From Arthrobacter sp. NtRootA1 (GTDB lineage: Bacteria > Actinomycetota > Actinomycetes > Actinomycetales > Micrococcaceae), in the NCBI RefSeq assembly GCF_019976975.1, contig NZ_AP024630.1, positions 3,658,001-3,722,000 of the forward strand: a DNA stretch of 64,000 nt. The letters are read 5' to 3'. Positions 52,501-59,045 of this stretch are shown piece by piece (position 1 is the stretch's first letter; every line of letters starts with the position of its first letter). The position numbers were made by a program, and so were the translations under genes. The notes beneath the pieces were generated by a model, which was not told the DNA's origin, made no database searches, and saw only the letters and a list, made by a program, of their open reading frames with translations.

Positions 52501-54426
52501 AGCCAGGAGATCTCCGGTGGCGAGCGGGTCTATGCCGGCCGGGTACTTCAGCCCAAGGTCATACAGGAAAAAGTCGCGGTGATCCGCGGTTTCGATTTCG
52601 AAGGGCCGTTCGTCCAGGACTTCGAGGCCAAGGTTGTGGAAGTAAGGAAGGATCTGGCTCAGGCTCTTGGGCTCCATCAAGTAGAGCTTGACCCTCGCAT
52701 CCTCCTCCAGCACGTCACCGGCACCTTCGGGAAGGTACACGTGCACGCCGGGGCGCAGTTCCTTGCTCGCTTCCCCTGCCCGTTCGGCCTGGGCTCCATA
52801 CTTTTCAAACCGTTCGATGTCCTCCAGCGCGTCCTCAACCTCGTAGTCGACGCGGTAGCCGGGAGGGAATGCCTCAGCCCACAAGGCGGACAGTACGTCA
52901 GCACTCTCCGCGGGACGGTTCTCACGAAGTACCTCGGCGATGCCTTCGCTCCATGACCGTGACGCCCGCATTAGCCGGTGTTCGAGTTCTTCTGCGTTGA
53001 CATCGGCAAGTTCCGCGGTGCGTGGCAGCCTGATCCTGAAGAAAACGCGAGCAAGGGCCGACTCCGTGATCCTCGCTTCGTAGTCAATGCTCTCAGCTTG
53101 GAACGTCTCGCGCAGTTCCTGCTCAATACGGAGCCTGACACTCGTGGTGTACCGGTCACGCGGCAGGTACACGACTGCGGACATGAAACGTCCGTAGATA
53201 TCGGGGCGCAGGAAAAGCTTGGTCCGGCGCCGTTCCTGGAGTCGCTGGATCCCGGTGGCCGTGGCCGCCAGATCCGGGATTTCGATCTGGAACAGTTCGT
53301 CGCGTGGGTATGTTTCCAGGATGCCCAGAAGGTCCTTGCCCGAGTGGGAATCCATGGGGAAGCCCGCATTCCGCAGCACTGCGTCCACTTTGTCGCGGAC
53401 GATGGGGATGTTGCGGACCGATCCCGTGTAGGCACTTGTGGCGAAAAGTCCGATAAAGCGCCGCTCACCGTTGACGTTCCCTGCCGCGTCGAAGCTCTTG
53501 ACTCCGATGTAGTCCAGGTATGCGGGACGGTGGACGGTTGAGCGGGAGTTGGCCTTTGTGATCACCAGTGCCCGCTTTTCACGGGCGCGCTTGCGGCCGG
53601 CGTCGGTGAGGTGCTGGATCTGCCGGGTGTTGTCGCCAGCGCGGAGCAAGCCAAGTCCGCTGTCCTCACGAAGTTCCAGGACGTCCTCGCCGTCTTCATT
53701 GACGAGGTCGTACTCGCGGTAACCGAGGAAGGTGAAGTTGCCGTCATCCAGCCAGCGCAAAAGGTCCTGCGCCTGCCTGAGTTCGGCAATCTGCTCGGGG
53801 TGGGAGACGCTTCCAAGCGTCTCTGCAAGTTCCAGTGCCTTGCTACGCATTTTCGGCCAGTCTTCAACGGCGGCGCGAACATCCCCGAGGACACGTTGGA
53901 GCCCCGCAACCAATTCTGCGCGGGCTTCTTCGCTTACGCGGTCAATTTCGACGGCGATCCAAGACTCCATGTGCGACGAATTGTCGTTATCGCCGAGCAG
54001 GTGGGCGACGCTGGGCAGTGCCGCGGTGTCGCCACTGGAAATGCCGATATTTGACGGGACTCTGGAAACGCTGCTGAGTTCGCCCGAGACCCGGTCGCGG
54101 GTAACCACGAAAAGCGGGTGCATCACGAGCCGGATGGCGCAGTTTTGGCGAACGAGTTCGGCGTTGACGGAATCAACCAGGAACGGCATGTCGTCAGTAA
54201 CGATGTAGACCACGTTTCGGTCAGCCTCGACGCCGATCTCCACGATGGCATTTCCAGGCCGCCGGGACTGCGCAACTTTCTTATGTGTGCTTGCCCGCGA
54301 AATCAGGAGCTCGGGGGCATACGCCCGGGAGTCCTCCTCTGCGAGGTGCTCATAGTAGTCACCGAAGAACCCCTCACGGACAACTGCTGCATCGGACCGA
54401 TCCTCCACGCTGGATCCTGACGACAT
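49570..54426 (-). CDS. gdh: Large NAD-specific glutamate dehydrogenase (GDH-180 type)
   Basis: 1618 residues, the expected size for the 180-kDa class (Rv2476c, Streptomyces GDH). ACT-like regulatory segments occupy the N-terminal half; the catalytic domain lies near 780-1130, with RGGLRWSDRREDFRTEI, the catalytic-lysine stretch PTGAKGGFFAKK, and GVGDMSGDVFGNGM for NAD. A helical C-terminal region of about 450 residues follows. Converts glutamate and NAD to 2-oxoglutarate, ammonia and NADH, mainly in amino acid breakdown. GGAGG is 14 bases before the ATG. Confidence 0.97.
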   Translation of the reverse strand: MSSGSSVEDRSDAAVVREGFFGDYYEHLAEEDSRAYAPELLISRASTHKKVAQSRRPGNAIVEIGVEADRNVVYIVTDDMPFLVDSVNAELVRQNCAIRLVMHPLFVVTRDRVSGELSSVSRVPSNIGISSGDTAALPSVAHLLGDNDNSSHMESWIAVEIDRVSEEARAELVAGLQRVLGDVRAAVEDWPKMRSKALELAETLGSVSHPEQIAELRQAQDLLRWLDDGNFTFLGYREYDLVNEDGEDVLELREDSGLGLLRAGDNTRQIQHLTDAGRKRAREKRALVITKANSRSTVHRPAYLDYIGVKSFDAAGNVNGERRFIGLFATSAYTGSVRNIPIVRDKVDAVLRNAGFPMDSHSGKDLLGILETYPRDELFQIEIPDLAATATGIQRLQERRRTKLFLRPDIYGRFMSAVVYLPRDRYTTSVRLRIEQELRETFQAESIDYEARITESALARVFFRIRLPRTAELADVNAEELEHRLMRASRSWSEGIAEVLRENRPAESADVLSALWAEAFPPGYRVDYEVEDALEDIERFEKYGAQAERAGEASKELRPGVHVYLPEGAGDVLEEDARVKLYLMEPKSLSQILPYFHNLGLEVLDERPFEIETADHRDFFLYDLGLKYPAGIDPLATGDLLADSFGAAVTGAVESDNFDRLVLREGMHWRQVVVLRAYAKYMRQMGNTNSFGFIADTLLANPDVARGLTVLFAARFDPNVEESKRPQQQGAARAALAEAIEQVATLDADRVLRTFVNLIESTLRTNFFQNKGYLSFKLDPTTIEGLPFPRPMFEIWVYSPRVEGVHLRFGKVARGGLRWSDRREDFRTEILGLVKAQTVKNAVIVPTGAKGGFFAKKLPNPAVDRAAWMAEGVESYKTFIRGLLDITDNLVTTTDGERLVPPSDVVRHDGDDSYLVVAADKGTATFSDTANGLAAEYGFWLGDAFASGGSVGYDHKAMGITARGAWESVKRHFSELDLDTQTEEFTVVGVGDMSGDVFGNGMLLSRHIRLVAAFDHRHIFLDPTPDTAASYAERQRLFELPRSSWDDYDRALISEGGGVYPRQAKTIPVSDQVRKALGLPDGTTQLSPPELLRAILLAPADLLYNGGIGTYVKASTETHAAVGDKANDAIRVDGKDLRVKVVGEGGNLGLTQRGRIEAALQGVILNTDAIDNSAGVDCSDHEVNIKIFVDRMVAAGKLEATERAAFLADMTEEVGRLVLQDNIDQNILLLNDRTRVADWSPSYERLMDWLEKSADLKRDLEALPTTETLRQRLEQGQGLTSPELSVLAAYAKIELAAALRDSNLADDPWFKDTIRAYFPKQLRERFDAELDTHPLRREIIATVVANDIINLGGITFAFRAIEETSANEVAVAKAFVALREIYDLDPMVEELNALPASFPTEHWSEVHLDVRRLLDRAVRWVLGQGMASRPIADVVKSFKPMMAPLRAKLLDYLRGDDKVRISGWLEKARGWELPDHLAHRWAELFESYALLDIARIAQTGTNSVEEVAHVYYTVFNRFHVDSLLERISALPRDDRWQALARAALRDDLYSTVADMTTSVLESSTPGTPAEDRLRAWEGLNAEQLGRAKTMFDEVNSLEADDMASLSVALRLLRSIVRR

Positions 54427-54483
54427 CTACAAACGCCTCCATCACATGTTGATTGCTGCGACTCTGCAGCCCACATAGCGAGC

Positions 54484-55788
54484 CTAGCGCTTAAGCAGAC
54501 CGAAAGGTCTGGTAGATCGGACAAGGGATTTCCGATTTTGCTGGATAGGTGCACAGACCAGCCCCGCAATGGCCTTACGCAAGGGAGAGTCGGGCGATGA
54601 TTCCAGCAAGACAGACCCCGACAACAGTGCGGCATCGCACGCTTCCGCGTCCGCAGGTAAGTAGGCATCAACGCCATGGCCAGGGCCGAAGCGCTCCCAG
54701 GCCTCGGATAACTGCTGCCTGGGAGAACGGCCCGCCGACGCCCGCTTAACCTTATTCAGGAGCACACGTGGCGTTGCCTGCGGAACCGCAGCTTCGAGCT
54801 CGGCAAGGCCACGGACCAACCGCGGAACGCCGATCGCGTCCGCAGCCCCGACGGCAAAAACCTCGTCTGCCAACTCCAAGCTGCGCAGGGTAGCGCCATT
54901 GCGGCGTGGCGCCATAGTGTCAAAGCTCAATTCCTCGTCTGCTTCCAGGCAGAAACCGGTGTCCACGACGACTACATCGGCGACCTGCTTGGCCCTTTCA
55001 AGGACAAGCGAGAGCGCAGAGGCCCTCAGTTCAGTCCAGCGGTCCGCCCTTGTAGTTCCAGTGAGTACGCGAAATCCACCACTCTTGGTGAAGATAGGCG
55101 TAGCAGCCCGGTCCAGTGCATCCGAATCCAGCAATCCTTGGTCAGCGAGCCTGCAGGCCTGGGCGAGGCCAGCAGACTCCTCCAACAGCCCCAGCATGGC
55201 CGACACGCTCGCACCGTAGCTGTCAGCATCCACAAGAATCACGGACTTGCCTTCGGCCGCCAACTCGGCAGCCATGTTTACCGCAACCAGAGTTCTTCCC
55301 GGCGCGCCTGTTGGTCCCCACACAGCTATTACCCTCCCTGAGCCGGCCGCTTCGGGTACTCGGGTTTCCGGCACCAATTGGAATCCCGCAGATGAGTCTG
55401 CGAAGCCGGCGTCTGGGAAGGTGCGCGCGCCTACATGCCCACTGTGGCGACCGACTGCCTCGGAAATCCTCACGGCAAGGGCAGCGGGCTCAATATCAGT
55501 AGATGCTGTTACTACACCAATGGCGGTGAGCCTCGAGACCTCCACCGGGTCCACGGTCAAGGCGAGAATGGACACGCCTACGGCAGCCAGCCGATCCACC
55601 AATGTAGCGGTTAGTTCTTCGCAGCCCTCGGCAACGACTGCCGCCAAGGCAAGGCCGCTTTGGCAAGCAGCCATCAACTCCGCAAGCTCTGAACACCGGC
55701 GAACCACTGTGACGGGGCCATGCAAGCGCTCCAGCCCACCAACCACCGCTTCCTGTGCCTGGCCAACAGTTATGACCGGGATGCTCAT
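54484..55788 (-). CDS. Ssd/CpaE-like MinD-family P-loop protein of the Tad system
   Basis: 434 residues from the ATG at 55788, which overlaps the SAF gene stop by four bases. The N-terminal half looks like a degenerate receiver domain. The P-loop domain follows (VWGPTGAPGRTLVAVNMA, VILVDADSYG, VVVDTGF). The Walker A has Arg where MinD/ParA have the second Lys, as known for several TadZ/CpaE proteins. Relatives are Ssd (Rv3660c) and CpaE/TadZ, which localise the Tad machine or septum. Normally beside tadA in actinobacteria; here 33 kb away. Confidence 0.85.
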   Translation of the reverse strand: MSIPVITVGQAQEAVVGGLERLHGPVTVVRRCSELAELMAACQSGLALAAVVAEGCEELTATLVDRLAAVGVSILALTVDPVEVSRLTAIGVVTASTDIEPAALAVRISEAVGRHSGHVGARTFPDAGFADSSAGFQLVPETRVPEAAGSGRVIAVWGPTGAPGRTLVAVNMAAELAAEGKSVILVDADSYGASVSAMLGLLEESAGLAQACRLADQGLLDSDALDRAATPIFTKSGGFRVLTGTTRADRWTELRASALSLVLERAKQVADVVVVDTGFCLEADEELSFDTMAPRRNGATLRSLELADEVFAVGAADAIGVPRLVRGLAELEAAVPQATPRVLLNKVKRASAGRSPRQQLSEAWERFGPGHGVDAYLPADAEACDAALLSGSVLLESSPDSPLRKAIAGLVCAPIQQNRKSLVRSTRPFGLLKR

Positions 55789-56429
55789 TGATTGATGCCC
55801 GCGGGGTTCCAAACAACAGATACCTTGGCGGCGTTTGCCTTGGCACCCAGCAGCTTGGGCATCTGCTTGTCCGTGACCAGCACCAGCACCACCGTTGTCT
55901 TTGAGGCGCCGAGGGCACCGGAACCCACAGTTACCTCTGCAATTTCGGCACCAGGCAGCAATAGCTGTGGTTCTTCAAAGGCGTTTTGCGAGCCCGGCAT
56001 GGCGACCCAGACGTCCACCTTCGCCCCGGGAACTGCCTGCGCTGGAAGTGACTCATCCATTGATATGGCAACGGGCTTGCGATTCAGGGCGTCAGCCTGC
56101 CCGAGGCTCTTCCGTGGAACGAGTTGGTCCTTCTCAATTCTCTGTAGCGCCACCTTGCCCTGGGCAATTCCGCCCTCCACGGTTACGTAGCCGGACTCGA
56201 CGTCATCCAAGCGAACCTGGACGACGGTTAAATCCTCTGGCCCCACGGTTTGGCCAACCGCGATACCCTCCCGTGCGGCATAAACCTGTGTGGTCCGGTC
56301 AGCGGTACTAACGACTGAGATGACCCCGGCGACGGATACAAGCATGAGCAGCACTCCCACCAATAGGCGTGGATCCTTCCAAGACGGCTTCTTCAACCTG
56401 TTGCTGGCGACGCCTGTACTCGGATCCAT
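55785..56429 (-). CDS. SAF-domain protein, CpaB/RcpC-like
   Basis: 214 residues from the ATG at 56429 (GGGGGAG upstream); an ATG at 56456 is possible. A short basic cytoplasmic lead, one helix (LLVGVLLMLVSVAGVISVV), then a SAF domain (YAAREGIAVGQTVGPEDLTVVQVRLDD ... IAQGKVALQRIEKDQLVPRKSL). SAF domains of this kind occur in Flp pilus assembly CpaB proteins. Coupled to the Ssd/CpaE-like gene, it probably completes the Tad apparatus encoded at 16.6-21.5 kb. Confidence 0.85.
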   Translation of the reverse strand: MDPSTGVASNRLKKPSWKDPRLLVGVLLMLVSVAGVISVVSTADRTTQVYAAREGIAVGQTVGPEDLTVVQVRLDDVESGYVTVEGGIAQGKVALQRIEKDQLVPRKSLGQADALNRKPVAISMDESLPAQAVPGAKVDVWVAMPGSQNAFEEPQLLLPGAEIAEVTVGSGALGASKTTVVLVLVTDKQMPKLLGAKANAAKVSVVWNPAGINQ

Positions 56430-56534
56430 TTTCCCGCTCCCCCATTGAAGTTTCATGGCACGGTTACCCGCGCCTCTTCATTGTTGCCGTGACCCGGCGC
56501 AAGCCAAAGTCAAGAACCCCAAATCAATGGAAAT

Positions 56535-56545
56535 TGTGGATAACT
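56535..56545 (-). promoter_or_regulatory. AGTTATCCACA motif upstream of the SAF/Ssd operon
   Basis: Third copy of the 11-mer, reading toward the SAF-domain gene and ending 105 bases before its ATG. It overlaps a TTGACA-like hexamer, and lies next to the phased repeats before the BldC-like gene. Confidence 0.6.
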
Positions 56546-56546
56546 G

Positions 56547-56573
56547 TGTCAAACGGTGCCAACAGATGCCAAA
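56547..56573 (+). promoter_or_regulatory. 10-bp-phased direct repeats before the BldC-like gene
   Basis: TGTCAA, TGCCAA and TGCCAA start at 56547, 56557 and 56567, exactly one helical turn apart, and end nine bases before the ATG. BldC proteins bind head to tail on direct repeats, so this may be an autoregulatory site. Confidence 0.5.
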
Positions 56574-56581
56574 ATAGTCAC

Positions 56582-56797
56582 ATGCCCCGATTCCTGACTC
56601 TGGCGGACGTCGCCGAACAACTGCAGATAAATTCGCCGCAGGCCTACGCCCTGGTCCGCAGCGGTGAGTTGAAAGCCATTCAGGTCGGAGGACGCGGGCA
56701 ATGGCGCATCGAGGAAAAGATGTTGGAGCAATACATCGAGGAGCGGTACGCCGAGGCCAGCCGCATGATTGAAGAGGCCAAGTCCAAGTCGAGCTAG
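56582..56797 (+). CDS. bldC: BldC-like MerR-type helix-turn-helix regulator
   Basis: 71 residues. A single winged-helix domain: FLTLADVAEQLQINSPQAYALVRSGELKAIQVGGRGQWRIEEKMLEQYIEE, followed by a short basic helix. Size and sequence fit BldC/excisionase-like proteins, which bind direct DNA repeats as head-to-tail multimers. There is no clear ribosome site, and the phased repeats reach nearly to the start codon. Divergent from the SAF/Ssd operon. Confidence 0.85.
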   Translation: MPRFLTLADVAEQLQINSPQAYALVRSGELKAIQVGGRGQWRIEEKMLEQYIEERYAEASRMIEEAKSKSS

Positions 56798-56827
56798 CGT
56801 TGGGCGGCCAAACACGGATATGAACGG

Positions 56828-57397
56828 CTAGAGTCCCTGGTTCCCGCTTGAGCATAGGGCCGCGAGTGATGTGAAGGGAATCGTCCTCACGGCAGCCACT
56901 GCACCGCCCCGCCGCGCCTCGCCCCGCGTATCCGCAAAATCGAAATGGTCCCGCCCAACCCTGTCGATGACACCATGGAGCCTCTGGTCTCCCCCCGGAC
57001 CAGTGGCCAGGACGACTGTCACCGGCGCCCTGTCACGGGAGAGTCCCCGGAGGGCGCTGGCAAGCCTTAGCGAACTTTGGACCTGGGAGGCGGGTTTTCT
57101 AGCCAATCTTCCGAGTCCGTCGTAATGACTTACCGATGCGCATGGAATAAGCCATTGCCGTCCGTTGACGACCAACACAAACCAGTCACCGCCAATGTGG
57201 CCCAGGGTCCCTTGGAGAGAAATACCGCCGCTCAGCACCAAAGCGATCTCAGCTCCGGCGACTCCTCGAAGCCTGTCCGCAAGGTCCAGACCGGCAAGCT
57301 CGACCCGCACGCGTTCGGATATTTCCGATTCACGGGCCAAGGTGCGCTCAGCAGAAAATTGCGCTTCCAGATCTTCGAAGAGAGAGTCCCATCTCAT
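56828..57397 (-). CDS. Conserved hypothetical protein
   Basis: 189 residues. A charged N-terminal helix (LFEDLEAQFSAERTLARESEISERVRVELA) precedes a beta-rich part with GAEIALVLSGGISLQGTLGHIGGDWFVL and a second similar half, PVTVVLATGPGGDQRLHGVIDRVGRDHFDF. The two Sm-like halves suggest an internal duplication. No membrane segment. The family looks actinobacterial; no function is known to me. Convergent with bldC and divergent from the LysM gene. Confidence 0.75.
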   Translation of the reverse strand: MRWDSLFEDLEAQFSAERTLARESEISERVRVELAGLDLADRLRGVAGAEIALVLSGGISLQGTLGHIGGDWFVLVVNGRQWLIPCASVSHYDGLGRLARKPASQVQSSLRLASALRGLSRDRAPVTVVLATGPGGDQRLHGVIDRVGRDHFDFADTRGEARRGGAVAAVRTIPFTSLAALCSSGNQGL

Positions 57398-57491
57398 ATG
57401 GTCACAATAGGACCCGTAGCGCGTGGCGCCAACCGCAATGGGATTTTCCCGTCATGATTGGACAAAGCCCTTCGACTGTGCTCAGAATTAG

Positions 57492-57535
57492 CAAACAGCA
57501 CCAAATGATATCAAACAGCATTAAAGAGCCGAAAG
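57492..57535 (+). promoter_or_regulatory. 10-bp-phased CAAA repeats before the LysM gene
   Basis: CAAA at 57492, 57502 and 57512, TAAA at 57522 and GAAA at 57531 keep a near-exact 10-bp period and run into the ribosome site of the next gene. Same core as the repeats before the BldC-like gene. Confidence 0.5.
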
Positions 57536-57542
57536 GGTAAGA

Positions 57543-58337
57543 ATGAGCAGCGATCCACCAAGGATCCGCCACGATGCCGCCTTTGCCGCCGTGCTCCTCG
57601 CGCTGGGGCTGTTGCTGGTAATCGTCGGGCAGAGCCTCTTGGGGCAGTGGCAGGTGGATGTGTCCCACGGACAGGCAAGTACGTTCGAGCACGTCCTGGC
57701 CCTCGCATCCAGCGCCTCGGGAATTGCCATTGTGTCTTGGTGGATCCTTTCACTTGGCCTCGCAGCCTGGGCTGCAGTTCTGCATGGCGCGGGAAGGAGC
57801 GGGAGGGCCGACGCCATCGCCAAGTTCAGTCCAGGTTTCATGCTAAGGCTGGCGTTTGCCCTTCTAAGCCTGAATTTCCTCGGAATACAGGCCGCACAGG
57901 CTGCCGCAATGCCGGAACCACAATGGCAAGCCACCTCCAATGGCGCCGCGGGCATGGCAGCGTGGCATCCATCAGCTGGCGTACAAGGACCCGTGCCCGC
58001 TGTGGAAATGGTTCCAGCGGTAACCACCGAAGAAAGCCGCGAGGCAACCCGGACAGGGCCTGCATGGCGGCCACATCCTCCCATAGTTGAGCCTGACCTC
58101 CTGTCGCGCCCAGGCTCTCGCGAGATGGCGTTTGAACACCCCGTGGAGGCCGGCGTTGCCGTCAAGCCGGGTGACACGCTGTGGTCCATTGCCGCGGACC
58201 ACCTTGGACCCTTCGCGACAGACGTTGACATCGCTCTCCATTGGCCGAGCTGGTATTCAGCCAACCGAAGGATCATTGGTGACGACCCCGCGTCCTTGCG
58301 CCCGGGGCAAGTACTGCAGCCCCCAACGCCGGACTAA
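57543..58337 (+). CDS. LysM-domain membrane protein
   Basis: 264 residues. Three transmembrane helices (about 12-34, 52-78 and 97-120), then a Pro/Ala-rich extracytoplasmic linker, and a C-terminal LysM domain (about 203-262: VKPGDTLWSIAADHLGP ... DPASLRPGQVLQPP) that should bind peptidoglycan. Such proteins are common upstream of secA in Micrococcaceae. AAAGGG is seven bases before the ATG. Its promoter region carries the phased repeats described separately. Confidence 0.85.
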   Translation: MSSDPPRIRHDAAFAAVLLALGLLLVIVGQSLLGQWQVDVSHGQASTFEHVLALASSASGIAIVSWWILSLGLAAWAAVLHGAGRSGRADAIAKFSPGFMLRLAFALLSLNFLGIQAAQAAAMPEPQWQATSNGAAGMAAWHPSAGVQGPVPAVEMVPAVTTEESREATRTGPAWRPHPPIVEPDLLSRPGSREMAFEHPVEAGVAVKPGDTLWSIAADHLGPFATDVDIALHWPSWYSANRRIIGDDPASLRPGQVLQPPTPD

Positions 58338-58512
58338 GGTCCTCGCGGCCCGTAAAGAATCCGCCAGTAAAGAATCCGACTGTAAAGAACGGCACCCACT
58401 CAGGGGCACTCGTTCAAGACGTAAGGCAGTCCCATTGTCATCCCAGACGTAGCAACCTGAGCCAAGCGATGCCCGCGCAACGGCTCACAGAGTGAACTCA
58501 TGAGGATTGACC

Positions 58513-58935
58513 ATGACTGTTGCAACTGCACGCCGCCACGCAGACCGCCAAAGAGCCAATCGTCCCGCACCGAATGCCGGTGCCGACGCTTCTACCCTGG
58601 ACGTAAGGCTAGTGGCACGAAGCATCGCCCAAGCTGCAGTAGAGGTACTTGCGGGGACCAGGCCTGCTCTCCAGTTGTCCAGATCCCTCGATGCGCAATG
58701 CTTTCTTTCGCTTCAGCATCGGGCTGCCCTTACACGCGAACACGCTGCACGTAGCCGCGGCACGGTTCAGGTCCACAGAAGCCCAATGGTCCGTTCCGTC
58801 CGTGCTTGCGCCATTTCAGACTCCATCTACGAGGTCAGCATCGTTGTCTCTGAGGAGCAGCGCTCGCGCGCAATTGCCATGAGGTTGGAACACTCCGACG
58901 GGACATGGCAGGTCACCGCCCTGGAGATTGGCTAG
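58513..58935 (+). CDS. Rv3235-family protein
   Basis: 140 residues from the ATG at 58513; TGAGGA at 58501-58506 supports it over a TTG six bases earlier. The N-terminus is basic and probably disordered; the rest is a compact alpha/beta domain (VRLVARSIAQAAVEVLAGTRPALQL ... VHRSPMVRSVRACAISD ... WQVTALEIG). Same family and neighbourhood as Rv3235 of Mycobacterium tuberculosis, close to secA1. Function unknown. The 58338-58512 gap shows a repeated AAAGAATCCG motif and nothing else. Confidence 0.8.
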   Translation: MTVATARRHADRQRANRPAPNAGADASTLDVRLVARSIAQAAVEVLAGTRPALQLSRSLDAQCFLSLQHRAALTREHAARSRGTVQVHRSPMVRSVRACAISDSIYEVSIVVSEEQRSRAIAMRLEHSDGTWQVTALEIG

Positions 58936-58994
58936 GCACCCGTGGCACCCGTGAGCCAACCAGGTTGCCTCAACCGGGAGGCAGCAGATCTACG

Positions 58995-59026
58995 AAAAAA
59001 GACCCCAGACTTGTGTCCGGGGCCTT
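58995..59026 (-). terminator. Terminator after secA
   Basis: On the minus strand CCCCGGAC-ACAA-GTCTGGGG followed by TCTTTTTT. It lies 20 bases beyond the secA stop. Confidence 0.9.
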
Positions 59027-59045
59027 CTCTCACAGGGTGGCTGGA

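Noticed and set aside
51703..52956. 417-codon plus-strand open frame inside the glutamate dehydrogenase gene
   Set aside because: It is antisense to a conserved catalytic region; the product matches nothing and lacks a ribosome site.
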